Source: Hyphomicrobiales bacterium
GTDB taxonomy: Bacteria > Pseudomonadota > Alphaproteobacteria > Rhizobiales > Aestuariivirgaceae
Length of the DNA: 64,000 nt
Assembly: GCA_025363755.1 (NCBI GenBank)
Contig: JANYLQ010000045.1
Location: 62,001 to 126,000 of the forward strand
Direction of reading: 5' to 3'
Notes under the pieces: model-generated
Told to the model about the DNA's origin: nothing
Database searches by the model: none
The model's input: only the letters and a program-made list of their open reading frames with translations
In this document: positions 35,644-44,454 of the stretch, piece after piece
Numbering within the stretch: the stretch's first letter is position 1
Layout: every line of letters starts with the position of its first letter
Program-made: the position numbers and the translations under genes

Positions 35644-36519
35644 TTAAAGCCCCTTCCCGGCATCATTGCCAAAACGTTTTTGTCTCTTTTGCAGGATCAA
35701 GATTAGGCCAAGAGCCACACTGATCACGATGAAGGATACGGCCGTTGTGACAGTACCCAACGCATAAATATCGGGGTTAGTCACTGTTGTCGTGAGCCCC
35801 TGCAATTCAAGCGGCAACGTGTTGACCGCGCCGATTGCCTGACTGGAGCGAGCCAGTTCATCCCATGATAGCGTAAAGCCAAACAAGCCAATGCCGATTA
35901 CCGATGGCAAAATTATCGGTAGGATCACGTGCCAAAAAGTCTGCCACGGTGTGGCACCCAGATCACGCGCGGCTTCTTCCAACCGGCAATCAAAGCGATT
36001 GAAGATTGCGAACATGATGAGAAGGCCGAAGGGCAATGTCCACGTTAAATGCGCACCGAGGCCTGATGTGAAAAGGCCCATGCCGGTTTCCCACGAGGGC
36101 AAGAAATAGTTTCGCAGAACATCGTCTAAAACGCGGAATTCAAGTGCGATGCCGAGCGATGTTACGATGGAGGGCACAATCAAACTAGCAATGGCCATGT
36201 AAAACAAAATACCCGAACCGCGAAATTTTTTACGGAAAGCAAGCCCCGCGGAAACCGAAAGCACGACAGTGATGATCATCACCACAATGCCCAGCGCTAA
36301 TGACCTGCGAAAAGCAGCGCCCAAATCAACAATGCCATTGCCAGCAAAAAGCTTTTCAAACCAGTGGAATGAAAAGCCATTCATCGGGAACGTCAGCCCG
36401 CCCGAAGGCCCTTGAAACGAAAGCACGAAAATTGCAATCATTGGCCCATAGAGAAATAAAACGTAGGCCGCAAAAAATAATGCGAGAACGTAAAAGCTGC
36501 GTGATCTTCCTTCGCGCAT
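35644..36519 (-). CDS. ABC transporter permease, PotC type
   Basis: A 291-residue inner-membrane protein with six predicted spans. The EAA loop is EAARDLGATPWQTFWHVILP. It belongs to the spermidine/putrescine-Fe-thiamine type permeases and pairs with the PotB-type protein encoded just upstream. ATG 36519 is chosen because AAGGAG lies about 8 bases before it; the in-frame TTG at 36525 is too close to that site. Two bases separate this start from the upstream stop. Confidence 0.9.
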   Translation of the reverse strand: MREGRSRSFYVLALFFAAYVLFLYGPMIAIFVLSFQGPSGGLTFPMNGFSFHWFEKLFAGNGIVDLGAAFRRSLALGIVVMIITVVLSVSAGLAFRKKFRGSGILFYMAIASLIVPSIVTSLGIALEFRVLDDVLRNYFLPSWETGMGLFTSGLGAHLTWTLPFGLLIMFAIFNRFDCRLEEAARDLGATPWQTFWHVILPIILPSVIGIGLFGFTLSWDELARSSQAIGAVNTLPLELQGLTTTVTNPDIYALGTVTTAVSFIVISVALGLILILQKRQKRFGNDAGKGL

Positions 36520-36521
36520 AA

Positions 36522-37433
36522 TCAAAGCTCCTTGCGCACATCAACCAGCTTGTTCAGCATGGTGATGATCAGGAATGTGATACCCAGCAAGATCACCGCA
36601 TTTGCCGCAGCGGCAGGAAATTGCAATGCGTTCAAGCGCACTTCGATAATTTTACCAGCCGCCGCCACTTGCTGCCCGCCCATCACGCCGATGGTGATGA
36701 AATCCCCCATCACAATGGTGATCACAAAAATTGAACCAATCACGATGCCCGGTTTACAAAGTGGAATGATCACGTTCCACAGAGTTTGCCAGCCCGTGGC
36801 ACCCGCATCATAAGCTGCTTCAATCAAACGCTTATCAATGCGCATCATGGAATTGAAGATCGGCACAATCATAAAGAATGTGAAAAGATGAACTAAAGCC
36901 AACACAATGGAGAATTCAGAATAAAGCAGCCATTCGATCGGCGATGTGACCAAACCCATATCGATCAAGGCGCTATTAACCAAGCCATTGCGGCCCAACA
37001 GTGGAATCCAGGCGATCATGCGGATCACGTTTGATGTCCAAAACGGAATTGTGCACAACAGCGAAAGGGCAATCTGCCAAGTTTTCGATTTCACATGAAA
37101 AGCCAAGAAGTAAGCAACCGTAAAACCTATCAGCAAGGTGATTAGCCAAACGATAAAGCACAGTTTCACGGTCTTCAGGTAGGTCGCCAAAATTGTGCAG
37201 AGTTCTGGCAATCTGGTGTAACAGCCTTCGAAACTCTCGACATAGCCGCGAAACACGAAAGCAGGGATCATCTGATATTCATTGTAATCCCAAAAGCTGA
37301 CAATAATAACAAACACCAACGGAATGACAAAGAAGATCGTAAAGGCCAGTGCCATTGGCGCTGCCTGTAAAAATGAAACCCATGATTTATTTTGGTTCAA
37401 CAACAAAAATAGCCCAGCCCGATAAACTATCAT
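36522..37433 (-). CDS. ABC transporter permease, PotB type
   Basis: A 303-residue inner-membrane protein with six predicted spans. The EAA loop is EAAYDAGATGWQTLWNVIIP. It forms the channel with the PotC-type protein. The start is doubtful: ATG 37433 lies on the edge of a palindromic repeat, so a TTG codon 27-33 bases downstream (after GGGCTGGGC) or the Met at residue 27 could be the real one. The family role is uptake of small cations, amines or amino-acid-like solutes. Confidence 0.88.
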   Translation of the reverse strand: MIVYRAGLFLLLNQNKSWVSFLQAAPMALAFTIFFVIPLVFVIIVSFWDYNEYQMIPAFVFRGYVESFEGCYTRLPELCTILATYLKTVKLCFIVWLITLLIGFTVAYFLAFHVKSKTWQIALSLLCTIPFWTSNVIRMIAWIPLLGRNGLVNSALIDMGLVTSPIEWLLYSEFSIVLALVHLFTFFMIVPIFNSMMRIDKRLIEAAYDAGATGWQTLWNVIIPLCKPGIVIGSIFVITIVMGDFITIGVMGGQQVAAAGKIIEVRLNALQFPAAAANAVILLGITFLIITMLNKLVDVRKEL

Positions 37434-37450
37434 TCCCGCTTTCGCGGGAA
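37433..37450. repeat. Palindromic intergenic element between binding-protein and permease genes
   Basis: TTCCCGC and GCGGGAA arms (37433-37439, 37444-37450) surround TTTC, and the outer bases TCA and CGA fit a widespread GTCGTTCCCGCGAAAGCGGGAATGA class of proteobacterial repeat. It lies about 40 bases after the binding-protein stop codon and could act as an mRNA-stabilising hairpin. Confidence 0.65.
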
Positions 37451-37490
37451 CGACGTTGTGTGTTTAAATTATTTTATTCAAAATTAGAAA

Positions 37491-38762
37491 TTAGGCCGCA
37501 ATAAATTCATTCCACTTGCGAACCATGTAATCATTTTCGTCCATCACAGCATTCCAGCACGCAACGCTACCCATGCGGTCGTCATAAGAGCCGCCATCAC
37601 GTTTTGCGCCGGCTTTTTCCAAAACGGTGCCATCTGGTGCCTTGATATCACCAGCAGCAGCCTTGCCTTCCATCCAATAGCCCCACTCATCGGCGGTCAT
37701 ATTGGCCTTGGCTGTGCCAAGAACGGCTGAATAATAACCTTGGCGATTGAGGTAACCACCTGCAAAGCCAGACAGGAACCAGTTCACAAACTCATAGGCA
37801 TAATCAAGCTTGGCACCGGAAACGCCCTTGGACACGCAGAAGCCAGAAGCCCATGAGCGGTAGCCTTCTTTGAGCGGTTGGAACGTGCACGGAATGCCCT
37901 TTGAGCGAACGGCGGTGACGGCGGGCGACCACATGGATTGGATCACCGTTTCGCCAGACGCCATCAAGTTGACGGACTCGTTGAAGTCTTTCCAGAAGGC
38001 GCGGAATTGGCCTGCTTTCTTCGCCTCGATCAAGGTTGCAATCGTCTTATCGATTTCTTCTTTGGTCATGTTGCCTTTATCGCCATACTTAATGACGCCA
38101 GACGCTTCCATCACCATGGCAGCATCCATAATGCCGATTGATGGAATATTGAGGATCGAAGCTTTGCCTTTGAATTCAGGGTTCAATAGTTCTTTCCATG
38201 ATTCAATCGGACGTTTGATAAGATCGGGCCTAATGCCCAATGTGTCGGCATTATAAACAGTCGGGATCAAAGTAACCCATTGGGTCACTTCTTTTGCGAA
38301 TGTGGTTGAGCCCTCAGCTTCGAGGAACATAACCTTTTTAGGTGCTGTGCCCTGATCACCGATCTTCTTGCCCGATGGCAACTCGCCCTTGGTGAACACT
38401 GGCGTGATATTATCGAATTCTTTAATCTTCTTGGCATCGAGTGACAAAATATTGCCTGATGGCACGAGCTTCTTGAGGCTGAAATACTCGGTGTCGAGAA
38501 CGTCAAACGAGTTTGGCTGAGTCACAACGCGCTTTGTCACATCATCAGTGGTGGCTGATATGTATTCAAGCTTGATACCCGTGTCTTCAAACAACTTCTT
38601 TGAAATTTCATCAGCTTGGTTTACGGCCGTGCCAAGATAGCGCAGCACTTTTGGTTCAGCTGAATGCACGGCTGGAAAGCCAGTGATCAGGCCAGAACCA
38701 GCGGCGAATCCTGCAGCACCTTTTAGCAATGTTCGACGACTAACTGTTTTTGATTTTATCAT
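37491..38762 (-). CDS. Periplasmic solute-binding protein, PotD-like, Tat-exported
   Basis: A 423-residue receptor for the PotABC-like transporter. The N-terminus carries a twin-arginine motif SRRTLLKG followed by a hydrophobic stretch and AVHSA as cleavage region, so the folded protein would use the Tat route. The mature part resembles polyamine/amino-acid type family 1 receptors (FDVLDTEYFSLKKLV, WKELLNPEFKGKASILN). ATG 38762 has GGGGAAG just upstream; an extension to 38795 is unlikely. Ligand unknown; the racemase in the operon hints at an amino acid derivative rather than a polyamine. Confidence 0.9.
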   Translation of the reverse strand: MIKSKTVSRRTLLKGAAGFAAGSGLITGFPAVHSAEPKVLRYLGTAVNQADEISKKLFEDTGIKLEYISATTDDVTKRVVTQPNSFDVLDTEYFSLKKLVPSGNILSLDAKKIKEFDNITPVFTKGELPSGKKIGDQGTAPKKVMFLEAEGSTTFAKEVTQWVTLIPTVYNADTLGIRPDLIKRPIESWKELLNPEFKGKASILNIPSIGIMDAAMVMEASGVIKYGDKGNMTKEEIDKTIATLIEAKKAGQFRAFWKDFNESVNLMASGETVIQSMWSPAVTAVRSKGIPCTFQPLKEGYRSWASGFCVSKGVSGAKLDYAYEFVNWFLSGFAGGYLNRQGYYSAVLGTAKANMTADEWGYWMEGKAAAGDIKAPDGTVLEKAGAKRDGGSYDDRMGSVACWNAVMDENDYMVRKWNEFIAA

Positions 38763-38815
38763 TTTCTTCCCCTTCATTGGCCGTTTCACGGGCATTGCGC
38801 TAAATTAGACCGACA

Positions 38816-39808
38816 TCAGCCAAGCGCGTGGGCTGATGCAGGATCCCAAGTTGTGATAATTAAAGAGCCCACATCGAGCGGAGCTGCATCAAATTCAGCT
38901 TCTGCGAGATGCAAAGCCAGTTCCTGCCCGTCATCACTTTTCATGCTGACGTGAAAGGCATTGCCTTGATATTCAATTTCAGAAACATGCCCCGACAAGG
39001 AAGGCCCTTTGGTTTTGGCCTTGCTGCCCAAAAGTTTCATCTGATCAAACCGCACCGCAATATTCTTGGTGCCGGACATCAACACGTTATGGCCGCCGAT
39101 AAATCTGGCGACAAACTCGCTCCGGGGTGCATTATAAACATCACGTGGGGAACCGACTTGAGCGATCTTGCCGTTATTCATCAACACAATCTTGTCGGCC
39201 AAAGCCATGGCTTCGTCCTGACCATGGGTGACATGAATAAAAGTGATGCCTAACTCGCGTTGCAAGCGCTTCAACTCAGCGCGCATACGAATGCGCAGAA
39301 ATGGATCAAGCGCTGAGAGAGGTTCATCAAGGAGCAAAACTTGTGGCTCAGTGATGAGTGCGCGCGCCAAGGCCACACGCTGTTGCTGACCGCCTGAAAG
39401 CTGAGCTGGCAAACGCTCTGCATAGGGACTCATATCAACCAAGTGCAAAAGTTTGGCTGCTTTTTCGAGGCGATCACTTTTTGCTACGCCACGCATCTTC
39501 AATGCGAAAGCCACATTATTGATAACGGTAAGATGCGGAAAGAGCGCGTAGGATTGAAACATCATAGCCGTGCCGCGTTTAGCTGGCGGCAAGTCCGTCA
39601 CATTTTGCGCACCCAAAATAATGTCGCCGGAGGTCGCAGCTTCATGGCCTGCTATCATCCGCAGCGTCGTCGTCTTGCCACAACCCGATGGTCCAAGCAG
39701 ACAGCAATAAGTTCCCGCTGCAATTTGCAAGTCAATGGCGTCCACAGCAACACTGTTTTGAAACTGCTTGGTTACATTTATGAGTTCGACAGAAGACGCT
39801 AAACTCAT
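38816..39808 (-). CDS. ABC transporter ATP-binding protein, PotA type
   Basis: A 330-residue ATPase. Walker A is GPSGCGKTT, the signature is LSGGQQQR, Walker B is VLLLDEPLSALD, and the H-loop is in FIHVTHGQDEAMALAD. A shorter TOBE domain follows. It is the first gene of the PotADBC-like operon, 53 bases before the binding-protein gene. The 262 bases upstream (39809-40070) hold no gene and should contain the promoter. I see no clear operator there. Confidence 0.92.
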   Translation of the reverse strand: MSLASSVELINVTKQFQNSVAVDAIDLQIAAGTYCCLLGPSGCGKTTTLRMIAGHEAATSGDIILGAQNVTDLPPAKRGTAMMFQSYALFPHLTVINNVAFALKMRGVAKSDRLEKAAKLLHLVDMSPYAERLPAQLSGGQQQRVALARALITEPQVLLLDEPLSALDPFLRIRMRAELKRLQRELGITFIHVTHGQDEAMALADKIVLMNNGKIAQVGSPRDVYNAPRSEFVARFIGGHNVLMSGTKNIAVRFDQMKLLGSKAKTKGPSLSGHVSEIEYQGNAFHVSMKSDDGQELALHLAEAEFDAAPLDVGSLIITTWDPASAHALG

Positions 39809-40070
39809 TGATCAAATTATCCGATTGCACATTGGTCTGCAGGAGCAAAGCCTGTGCCACGTGTAACGAAGCCAATGAAAATCAAATTTTCTTTTTTATT
39901 TCAGCGCGTTGCATAAAAATATGCGGCTAGTTCTGACATTAAATCAGACAATGCTGCCTGAAAAATGTTCACGTTAAATTATGGTTGCCTCAATAAAGTG
40001 CAAACACTCAGAAGGCTTGTACGCCAGCAATACGAATTCAAAAGACCGAGGACTCCGCGACAGCCAATTG

Positions 40071-40634
40071 TTATTTCTTTTTAGCAGCTTTCTTTGCTGG
40101 CTTTTTTGCAGCTTTCACGGCGGCCTTTTTAACAGGATTTTTTGCAGCAACTTTAGTTTTTGCCGAAGCCTTGGCTTTAGGGGCGGAGGCTGCGGCCTTC
40201 ATCAGACCGCCAAATTTTGTGAAAAACTGATTGGCCAGCGAAGTGGCTGTTGAATCGACCAGACGCGAACCAAGCATAGCCAGCTTGCCGCCGATTTGCG
40301 CATCAACATCATAGTCCATTTGAGTTTCGTTTGCACTCAGCGCGGTGAGCTTCACTGTGGCTCCTCCCGTGGCAAAGCCAGCAAAACCGCCATCGCCTTT
40401 GCCAGAGATGCGGTAACTTTCGGGTGGGTTCAATTCACTTAAAGTCACTTGCCCGCCAAAATTAGCTTTCACAGGGCCAACTTTAATCGTGACAGTTGCT
40501 TTGAAATTGTTTGGCGCAGTCACTTCAATCTTGCTGCAGCCAGGAATGCACTGTTGTAAAATACTTGGATCATTCAAGCCCTTCCAAACAGTTTCGCGCG
40601 GGGCTGGAATGTTTTGGCTGCCGGTGAGTTTCAT
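40071..40634 (-). CDS. CoxG/SRPBCC-family protein with a histone-H1-like Lys/Ala tail
   Basis: A 187-residue protein in two parts. Residues 1-145 are a CoxG-type SRPBCC domain (PRETVWKGLNDPSILQQCIP, GGFAGFATGGATVKL, a hydrophobic-ligand-binding helix-grip fold). CoxG proteins are linked to maturation or membrane attachment of molybdenum CO-dehydrogenase-type enzymes. Residues about 150-187 are almost only Lys, Ala and Pro, like bacterial histone-H1 tails. No cox genes are nearby. ATG 40634 has AAGGTC upstream; 26 earlier codons are not needed. The tail is unusual for this family. Confidence 0.8.
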   Translation of the reverse strand: MKLTGSQNIPAPRETVWKGLNDPSILQQCIPGCSKIEVTAPNNFKATVTIKVGPVKANFGGQVTLSELNPPESYRISGKGDGGFAGFATGGATVKLTALSANETQMDYDVDAQIGGKLAMLGSRLVDSTATSLANQFFTKFGGLMKAAASAPKAKASAKTKVAAKNPVKKAAVKAAKKPAKKAAKKK

Positions 40635-40735
40635 GATCTTGACCTTAGATTGGGTTTTCTGTTTCGATAAAGCGCCGTGATCTAGGCTCGAACTACAGCT
40701 CGATTTATGCAATATCTAAAAACACGGGAATAAAC

Positions 40736-40810
40736 TGGTGCTGCGAGGGAGGATTGAACTCCCGACCTCACCATTACCAATGGTGTGCTCTACCACTGAG
40801 CTACCGCAGC
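40736..40810 (-). tRNA. tRNA-Thr (anticodon GGT)
   Basis: A complete cloverleaf on the minus strand. Acceptor GCTGCGG pairs with TCGCAGC (one G-U at the inner end), the D-arm is GCTCAGTGGTAGAGC, the anticodon stem CACCA/TGGTG holds loop TTGGTAA with GGT, the T-arm is around GGGAGTTCAATCCTCCC, the discriminator is A, and CCA is encoded (40738-40736). Confidence 0.95.
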
Positions 40811-40873
40811 ATTCGGGTCGTCACATGCCACAAGCGCTTGTGTTTCGCAACCCTTCGTGATGTATCTTGGCTT

Positions 40874-41029
40874 ATGACAGATAAACCTATGCCGAAACGT
40901 ACTTTGGACCGTAAAAAGCGCGAGGCCGAGGCTTTGAAGGCCAATATAAAAAAACGCAAAGATCAGGCTAAATTAGAGGACGGAAATCGCGCACACTCAA
41001 ACAAAGATGAGGAAAACCAAATTGAGTAA
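40874..41029 (+). CDS. Small basic protein of unknown function
   Basis: A 51-residue, very charged protein (MPKRTLDRKKREAEALKANI, then KKRKDQAKLEDGN). It has no Cys, no signal and no membrane span, and probably forms one long helix. The ribosome site is weak. The last 23 bases overlap the next small gene, which suggests coupling. Similar short Lys/Glu-rich proteins are common in alphaproteobacteria; I do not assign a family. Confidence 0.55.
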   Translation: MTDKPMPKRTLDRKKREAEALKANIKKRKDQAKLEDGNRAHSNKDEENQIE

Positions 41030-41312
41030 TGTGAAAGATATGTTCAGTGGCTTATTCGGCTTTTTGGCCTTGGTGTTTTGGCTTGGCGCAATCATCGTTC
41101 TGGGTTGGCAGGTTTGGGGTTGGGTTGCCACGGGACAATGGACAACCCATACCGTCGGCGGAATCATGAATTATGTGGCAGGCGGTATTCCACAAGCAGG
41201 CGGATTATATGGTATCGTAGCCATCGACTTGATTGCGCAATCGTCACTCGCCCTTGTGCTTGCGCTCTTAGGTTTGGCAAGCAATGGACTGAACAAAGCA
41301 TTTGGTGGCTAA
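41007..41312 (+). CDS. Small inner-membrane protein of unknown function
   Basis: A 101-residue protein with two predicted membrane spans (FGFLALVFWLGAIIVLGWQVW and a C-terminal SLALVLALLGLASNGL helix), joined by a loop with WTTHTVGGIMNYVAGGIPQ. ATG 41007 is the first start; TTG 41022, with GAGGA 8 bases upstream, is a good alternative. It overlaps the small basic gene at its 5' end and the aminopeptidase gene at its 3' end. No function recognised. Confidence 0.6.
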   Translation: MRKTKLSNVKDMFSGLFGFLALVFWLGAIIVLGWQVWGWVATGQWTTHTVGGIMNYVAGGIPQAGGLYGIVAIDLIAQSSLALVLALLGLASNGLNKAFGG

Positions 41313-43689
41313 GTTGGCGAAATTGATACGTCTCGACGAAACGGTAAAACCAAAACATTACCGGCTATCATTGCGGATCGACCCTGAGGCCGAGTATTTC
41401 TTTGGTAAAGTTGAGATTGAAGTGCTGCTTGGCAAGGACACGCATAGTGTTGTCTTACACGCGCAAAATCTCATTTTTGAGCGTGTTGAAATTTTCGATG
41501 GCTCCCAGCACAGTTCCGCGCAAGTTCGCACTTTAGATAATGATGGCACGATCAGTGTAGATGCAACCAGCATGATCGGCCCCGGCCTTGTCACTCTTGC
41601 GTTTTCATATCGCGCGCCGCTCGCAAAGGGCCTTGAAGGAATTTACAAAGTTGTTGATGAGGGCCAATCGGCTGTCTTCACACAGTTTGAAGCCATTGCC
41701 GCGAGACGGGCATTTCCATGTTTTGATGAACCCGGCTTTAAGGCTCTGTTCGATGTTCAATTGATCGTACCCAGTCAATTTCAGGCCATCAGCAATACAA
41801 TAGAACTGGATTCAATCAGCGATAAAGCAGGGCTCACGACACATCGGTTTGCAACAACAAAACCTCTGTCGACTTATCTCATTGTGTTTGCGGTTGGACA
41901 ATTTGATGTTGTCGAAAGTGTTCCTGTTCGTGCAAGCAAGCTGCGTGACAGGCCAATTCCACTTCGCGGCATAGCCATGCGCGGCAAAGGCGAGCAGTTG
42001 GAAATTGCAATGCGATATACAGAGCCATTGGTTTTGGCAGAGGAAGAATATTTCGGCATCGCCTATCCATTTGATAAGCTTGACGTCATTGCAGTGCCTG
42101 ATTTTGGCGCTGGCGGCATGGAAAATGCTGGTGCTATTACCTACGATGAAAATTATGTTTTGATGCTTGAAGACACGGGCATTGAAGATCGGCGGGAATT
42201 TCTTTCAATTCACGCGCATGAAATAGCCCATCACTGGTTTGGTAATTTGGTTTCGCCAAAATGGTGGGATGATTTGTGGCTCAATGAATCCTTTGCTTCA
42301 TTCATGGAATCGAAATTTGCGCATATGATTCAACCTGGGTGGCAATTCGAAACAGATGTCATGGTGGGTGCACATGAAGCCATGCTGATTGACCAGATCA
42401 AATCAGTTCGCCGCATTCATGAACCAGTAGACAGTGTTGACAGTATTTCCGCCGCGTTTGATGAAATTACCTATCAAAAGGGCGCTGCTATTCTGGCAAT
42501 GGCCGAACATGAGATGGGCGAGGAAACCTTCAAAACCATTGTGCGATTTTTCCTGAAAGAACGGGCGCATGGAACAATGACAACCGAAGATTTTCTAAAA
42601 GTTCTGGAACGTAAAGCCGGCATTTCGGTAGCCCAACTGGTGCGCAAGGGAATTTCTGAAACGGGCGTACCTATCTCTGATCAAACGAAGTTTGATCACA
42701 AACCTCGATATGAGCTTTCGGACTTATCTTTTCGTCAGGGCAAGGCTGGCCTCGTTGATTTCATGTCTTGGGAAAGACCGAGAGCGCTTGCTGCTGCAAT
42801 CAGTCTGGACGTCGCGTTCTATGCAGGTCGCGTAGACTTTGAATTCTATTTGCGCAACGTTGAGAAAATTGCAGAACATCCAGACTGGCAGGTGGCAGGA
42901 TTTCCACTCGAACGCCTCAATTATTTTGCTGATGCTGACGGTCCAATTACAACCGCAGTCGAAGAAACGCTCAACACGGTCTACGCCAAGCGCTTTAAAA
43001 AAATTAGCCTGAAGTCGCCTCTGAAGGGAAACACAGTCGCTTCATGGCAAAGACAGCTGCAACGCGAGGATCTTGTTTTGGCATTTGCCAAATCTGGTGC
43101 TGATCCTGCCAAGCAGTTGCAATTTGCAGAGTTAGGAATGCGGTTGGCCAAACGGAAACGCATTTCTCTCCATGAGAACAACATTGCGCCTTATGATGTT
43201 GCAAAAGGCTCTTTAGTTGCTGCTGCAATTTTATATGGCGAAGATTTTCTGGAACTTGCAATTGCTCAATTGAGAAATAGACTCAGCCTTGCTGATCGCG
43301 AAGTGTGGCTCGAAAGCATAGCGGCCAGTCATGCTGATCAATCATCGAAACTCATCGCAGATTTGTTGCTATCAGAGGAACTGCGCAATCAAGAAGTGCC
43401 AGACCTTCTTTATGCGCGTGCAGATTACAAGAAATTCCAGCATCAACTGTGGGACGTGGTGGCGCAAGACAGTGACCGGCTGCTGAAGCGATTAGATGGG
43501 GACCTTGATGTGGTCCTGATTCAACTCGCTGATGTGTTTGCAACAAAAGAATTGGAATTACGCGTTCAATCCACCATCAAGCCGCTTCTGGGAACGCTCA
43601 GAGGCGGTGCAGTTCAATTGCAGCAGACATTGGAGACGATACAATTGAATACCTCTCTCCTGACTCGCGCCGCTAACGGGGTGAAGTAA
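41302..43689 (+). CDS. M1 family zinc aminopeptidase
   Basis: A 795-residue metallopeptidase removing N-terminal residues from peptides. It has the exopeptidase motif GGMEN (about 271-275, GAMEN in many relatives), and the zinc site HEIAHHW (His306, Glu307, His310) with Glu329 in LWLNESFASF. An ERAP1-like C-terminal domain follows. No signal peptide is seen, so it is cytoplasmic. The start is uncertain: TTG 41302 or GTG 41305, both overlapping the end of the small membrane-protein gene. It lies 5 bases before the phosphopantetheinyl transferase gene, so it is cotranscribed with the Pls-like synthetase group. M1 peptidases are among known poly-lysine-degrading enzymes. Confidence 0.92.
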   Translation: MVAKLAKLIRLDETVKPKHYRLSLRIDPEAEYFFGKVEIEVLLGKDTHSVVLHAQNLIFERVEIFDGSQHSSAQVRTLDNDGTISVDATSMIGPGLVTLAFSYRAPLAKGLEGIYKVVDEGQSAVFTQFEAIAARRAFPCFDEPGFKALFDVQLIVPSQFQAISNTIELDSISDKAGLTTHRFATTKPLSTYLIVFAVGQFDVVESVPVRASKLRDRPIPLRGIAMRGKGEQLEIAMRYTEPLVLAEEEYFGIAYPFDKLDVIAVPDFGAGGMENAGAITYDENYVLMLEDTGIEDRREFLSIHAHEIAHHWFGNLVSPKWWDDLWLNESFASFMESKFAHMIQPGWQFETDVMVGAHEAMLIDQIKSVRRIHEPVDSVDSISAAFDEITYQKGAAILAMAEHEMGEETFKTIVRFFLKERAHGTMTTEDFLKVLERKAGISVAQLVRKGISETGVPISDQTKFDHKPRYELSDLSFRQGKAGLVDFMSWERPRALAAAISLDVAFYAGRVDFEFYLRNVEKIAEHPDWQVAGFPLERLNYFADADGPITTAVEETLNTVYAKRFKKISLKSPLKGNTVASWQRQLQREDLVLAFAKSGADPAKQLQFAELGMRLAKRKRISLHENNIAPYDVAKGSLVAAAILYGEDFLELAIAQLRNRLSLADREVWLESIAASHADQSSKLIADLLLSEELRNQEVPDLLYARADYKKFQHQLWDVVAQDSDRLLKRLDGDLDVVLIQLADVFATKELELRVQSTIKPLLGTLRGGAVQLQQTLETIQLNTSLLTRAANGVK

Positions 43690-43694
43690 AGGCA

Positions 43695-44363
43695 ATGCAT
43701 ATTGGCATTGTTCAACCTGACACAGCCAGTCGACGCATTGAGATTCTGCGCGAGTTGCTTCTGGCAGCAGGTCAAAGCGGTGCCGAAACTGTAGAACTCA
43801 TGCGCGAACCTAATGGCAAACAGAAATTAGAATGTGATGATGGGCGCAAATGGCATTGCAACTTCAGCCGTGTTCGAAACGCGCCCCAAATTTTCGGGGT
43901 GGTCGCTATTTCTAACGAAACTGAATTGGGTATTGATGTTGAAGTCTGGCCGGAGACTGCGGCTGATCCGGATTTTCTGGACAGCATTTCAACATCTGAG
44001 GATGCAAGTGCAATAGGGTCATTGGCCGGCCTCAACCGAGATGCGGGGATAGCGCTTTGGGTTATCAAGGAGGCTGCCCTGAAATGTACCGGCGACGTTA
44101 TGATTGATCCGAGACATTTGACTGTTTCACCATTTAGAGATGGTATCTACCGAATCGGCCCCAGTCCTTTGGCTGGTGCACCTGTTCCTGATGTGATTGT
44201 CGCGTTGCTTTCAATAAGGGCCTTAAAGTGGCCAGAAACTGAATTCTTATGTGGTGTCGCCCTGCCCTATAGTGATAGGATAGTGAAAACTGCTCCGACA
44301 AACCCCGTTTTCGCTGGTACGGGTTGGCAAATCATGGCGCTTAAAACAAGAACGCACTCTTAA
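43695..44363 (+). CDS. 4'-phosphopantetheinyl transferase, Sfp type
   Basis: A 222-residue enzyme that puts the phosphopantetheine arm of CoA on carrier-protein serines. The signature is present: GIDVEVW (Asp81, Glu83 for Mg) and WVIKEAALK (Lys125, Glu126, Lys130). It starts 5 bases after the aminopeptidase stop and precedes the Pls-like synthetase by 91 bases. It is almost surely the activator of the carrier domain of that synthetase. The N-terminal half is less conserved than in Sfp. Confidence 0.9.
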   Translation: MHIGIVQPDTASRRIEILRELLLAAGQSGAETVELMREPNGKQKLECDDGRKWHCNFSRVRNAPQIFGVVAISNETELGIDVEVWPETAADPDFLDSISTSEDASAIGSLAGLNRDAGIALWVIKEAALKCTGDVMIDPRHLTVSPFRDGIYRIGPSPLAGAPVPDVIVALLSIRALKWPETEFLCGVALPYSDRIVKTAPTNPVFAGTGWQIMALKTRTHS

Positions 44364-44402
44364 GAAAATTTAATATCCTCAAAGCAATTCTGCTTCACAT
44401 TG

Positions 44403-44434
44403 TTGACAGACTCATATGAGAACGCACTGTTCTC
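44403..44434 (+). promoter_or_regulatory. Dyads upstream of the Pls-like synthetase gene
   Basis: CTCATATGAG (44411-44420) is a perfect palindrome and overlaps GAGAAC-N5-GTTCTC (44418-44434). TTGACA sits at 44403-44408, but no proper -10 follows at 16-18 bases. AGAACGCACT is also found at the end of the preceding gene (about 44347). It could be an operator for separate control of the synthetase. Confidence 0.35.
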
Positions 44435-44454
44435 AAAGAGCAACAGGAAATCAC

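Noticed and set aside
37434-37460. Extension of the PotB-type permease further upstream
   Set aside because: The region is a palindromic repeat, so reading through it has no support. If anything the true start lies further downstream.
44418-44434. GAGAAC-N5-GTTCTC as an SOS/LexA box
   Set aside because: Alphaproteobacterial LexA binds direct repeats with a 7-base gap, and the Gram-positive inverted form has a 4-base gap. This one has 5, so it is listed only as a dyad of unknown role.
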